Below, one piece after another: positions 6,225-6,714 of a DNA stretch of 6,714 nt (positions within the stretch are counted from its first letter, which is position 1; each line of letters begins with the position of its first letter). Source of the DNA: Planctomycetaceae bacterium UBA969. GTDB taxonomy: Bacteria; Planctomycetota; Planctomycetia; Gemmatales; Gemmataceae. The stretch covers positions 6,409 to 13,122 of the forward strand of contig DBCB01000338.1 in assembly GCA_002303765.1 (NCBI GenBank), given 5' to 3'. The position numbers were made by a program, and so were the translations under genes. The notes beneath the pieces were generated by a model. It was not told where the DNA came from. It was given only the letters and a program-made list of their open reading frames with translations, and made no database searches.

Positions 6225-6714
6225 TTAAACGACAAAACTTTTAAGCTCCTCAAGAATTGCCTTTGCTTTACCTTGATCAATCGCAATTTTAGCGAATTCA
6301 ACTCCTTCCTTTACATTTTTAACTTTATTCGCTGCAAAAAGTGCCAAGGCTGTATTGGCCAAAACCACATCTCTACCCGGAGTAATACTACCATTTAATA
6401 TATCAACGATAATACCAGCACTTTCTTCAATTGAATTGGCCTTTATTTCATTTAAAGAAACAGGATTTAACCCAAAATCGGCGGGCAACAAGGTTAAAGC
6501 AGTAATAGCTCCAGATCTGATTATTCGCAATTCATTTGGAGCATCTAAAATTACTTCATCCATTTTTCCCCCACCACAAACCACAATCCCTTGTTTGCCC
6601 ATTTGCAAAAGGGCTTGGGCAAACAGATCCAAAAAAGAATTTCTGCTAACTCCGAGCAAATGGGTACCAGCACCACCGGGGTTAACCAAGGGGCCAATTT
6701 GATTAAATATGGTA
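6225..6714 (-). CDS. trpD: Anthranilate phosphoribosyltransferase, C-terminal half (partial)
   Basis: TrpD transfers phosphoribose from PRPP to anthranilate, the second step of tryptophan synthesis, in the cytoplasm. About 163 C-terminal residues of a usual 340 are visible; the frame runs off the window edge. The TTG at 6689 is not the start, because the codons before it read 'TIFNQIGPL', giving the family motif 'TIFNxxGPLVNPGGAGTHLLGV'. Then come 'VVCGGGKMDEV', carrying the Asp-Glu pair that binds magnesium in this family, 'LPADFGLNPVS', 'DVVLANTALALFAANKVKNVKEGVEFA' (in segments) and the usual 'A..IL.EL' end. The N-terminal PRPP-binding 'GTGGD' region is outside the window. The related thymidine/pyrimidine phosphorylases lack this motif set. 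The neighbours here are not trp genes; whether others lie upstream cannot be seen. No clear terminator follows the stop before sixA. Confidence 0.92.
   Translation of the reverse strand, partial: TIFNQIGPLVNPGGAGTHLLGVSRNSFLDLFAQALLQMGKQGIVVCGGGKMDEVILDAPNELRIIRSGAITALTLLPADFGLNPVSLNEIKANSIEESAGIIVDILNGSITPGRDVVLANTALALFAANKVKNVKEGVEFAKIAIDQGKAKAILEELKSFVV

Noticed and set aside
5666..6301. Long open frame of 211 codons on the minus strand opposite sixA
   Set aside because: It covers the whole of sixA and the end of trpD, its translation shows no family motifs, and sixA is a clear match with a good ribosome site. It is an antisense shadow.
6355..6702. Open frame of 115 codons on the + strand opposite trpD
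   Set aside because: The opposite strand encodes unmistakable TrpD motifs; this translation has no recognisable domain and no ribosome site.

Overview
This is an ordinary stretch of bacterial chromosome with seven or more densely packed housekeeping or cell-envelope genes. It holds no RNA gene, insertion sequence, CRISPR array or phage-like module that I can see. Base composition leans to A+T (GC roughly low forties by eye) and looks even across the genes, so nothing suggests recent transfer. The gene set fits a Gram-negative-type bacterium: a GT9 heptosyltransferase-like protein, Maf, CarA, TypA/BipA, SixA and TrpD. The GT9 and Maf sequence styles, plus a secreted alpha/beta hydrolase with a 'GGGLIEGYYDHP'-like segment, remind me of Planctomycetota. 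That assignment rests on remembered family resemblance and is tentative.

Layout. On the + strand, bases 1-3649 look like one co-directional run. It has a 5'-truncated GT9 glycosyltransferase, a Maf nucleotide pyrophosphatase overlapping it by 22 bases, carA (small glutaminase subunit of carbamoyl-phosphate synthase), and a probable exported alpha/beta hydrolase 28 bases after carA. A strong hairpin with A- and T-rich flanks (3679-3709) separates this run from typA, which is encoded on the minus strand and converges on it. TypA is complete. It is divergent from sixA (+ strand, 5709-6200), with about 150 bases between the two starts that probably carry promoters for both. sixA converges, with a gap of only 24 bases, on a minus-strand trpD (anthranilate phosphoribosyltransferase) whose N-terminal half lies beyond the window.

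The genes do not form one pathway. They touch envelope glycan assembly (GT9), nucleotide-pool surveillance (Maf), pyrimidine and arginine precursor supply (CarA), ribosome-associated stress GTPase function (TypA), phosphohistidine signalling (SixA) and tryptophan synthesis (TrpD). I found no convincing undescribed system. The points most worth checking are the Maf active-site substitutions, the unassigned secreted hydrolase behind carA, and the solitary carA.
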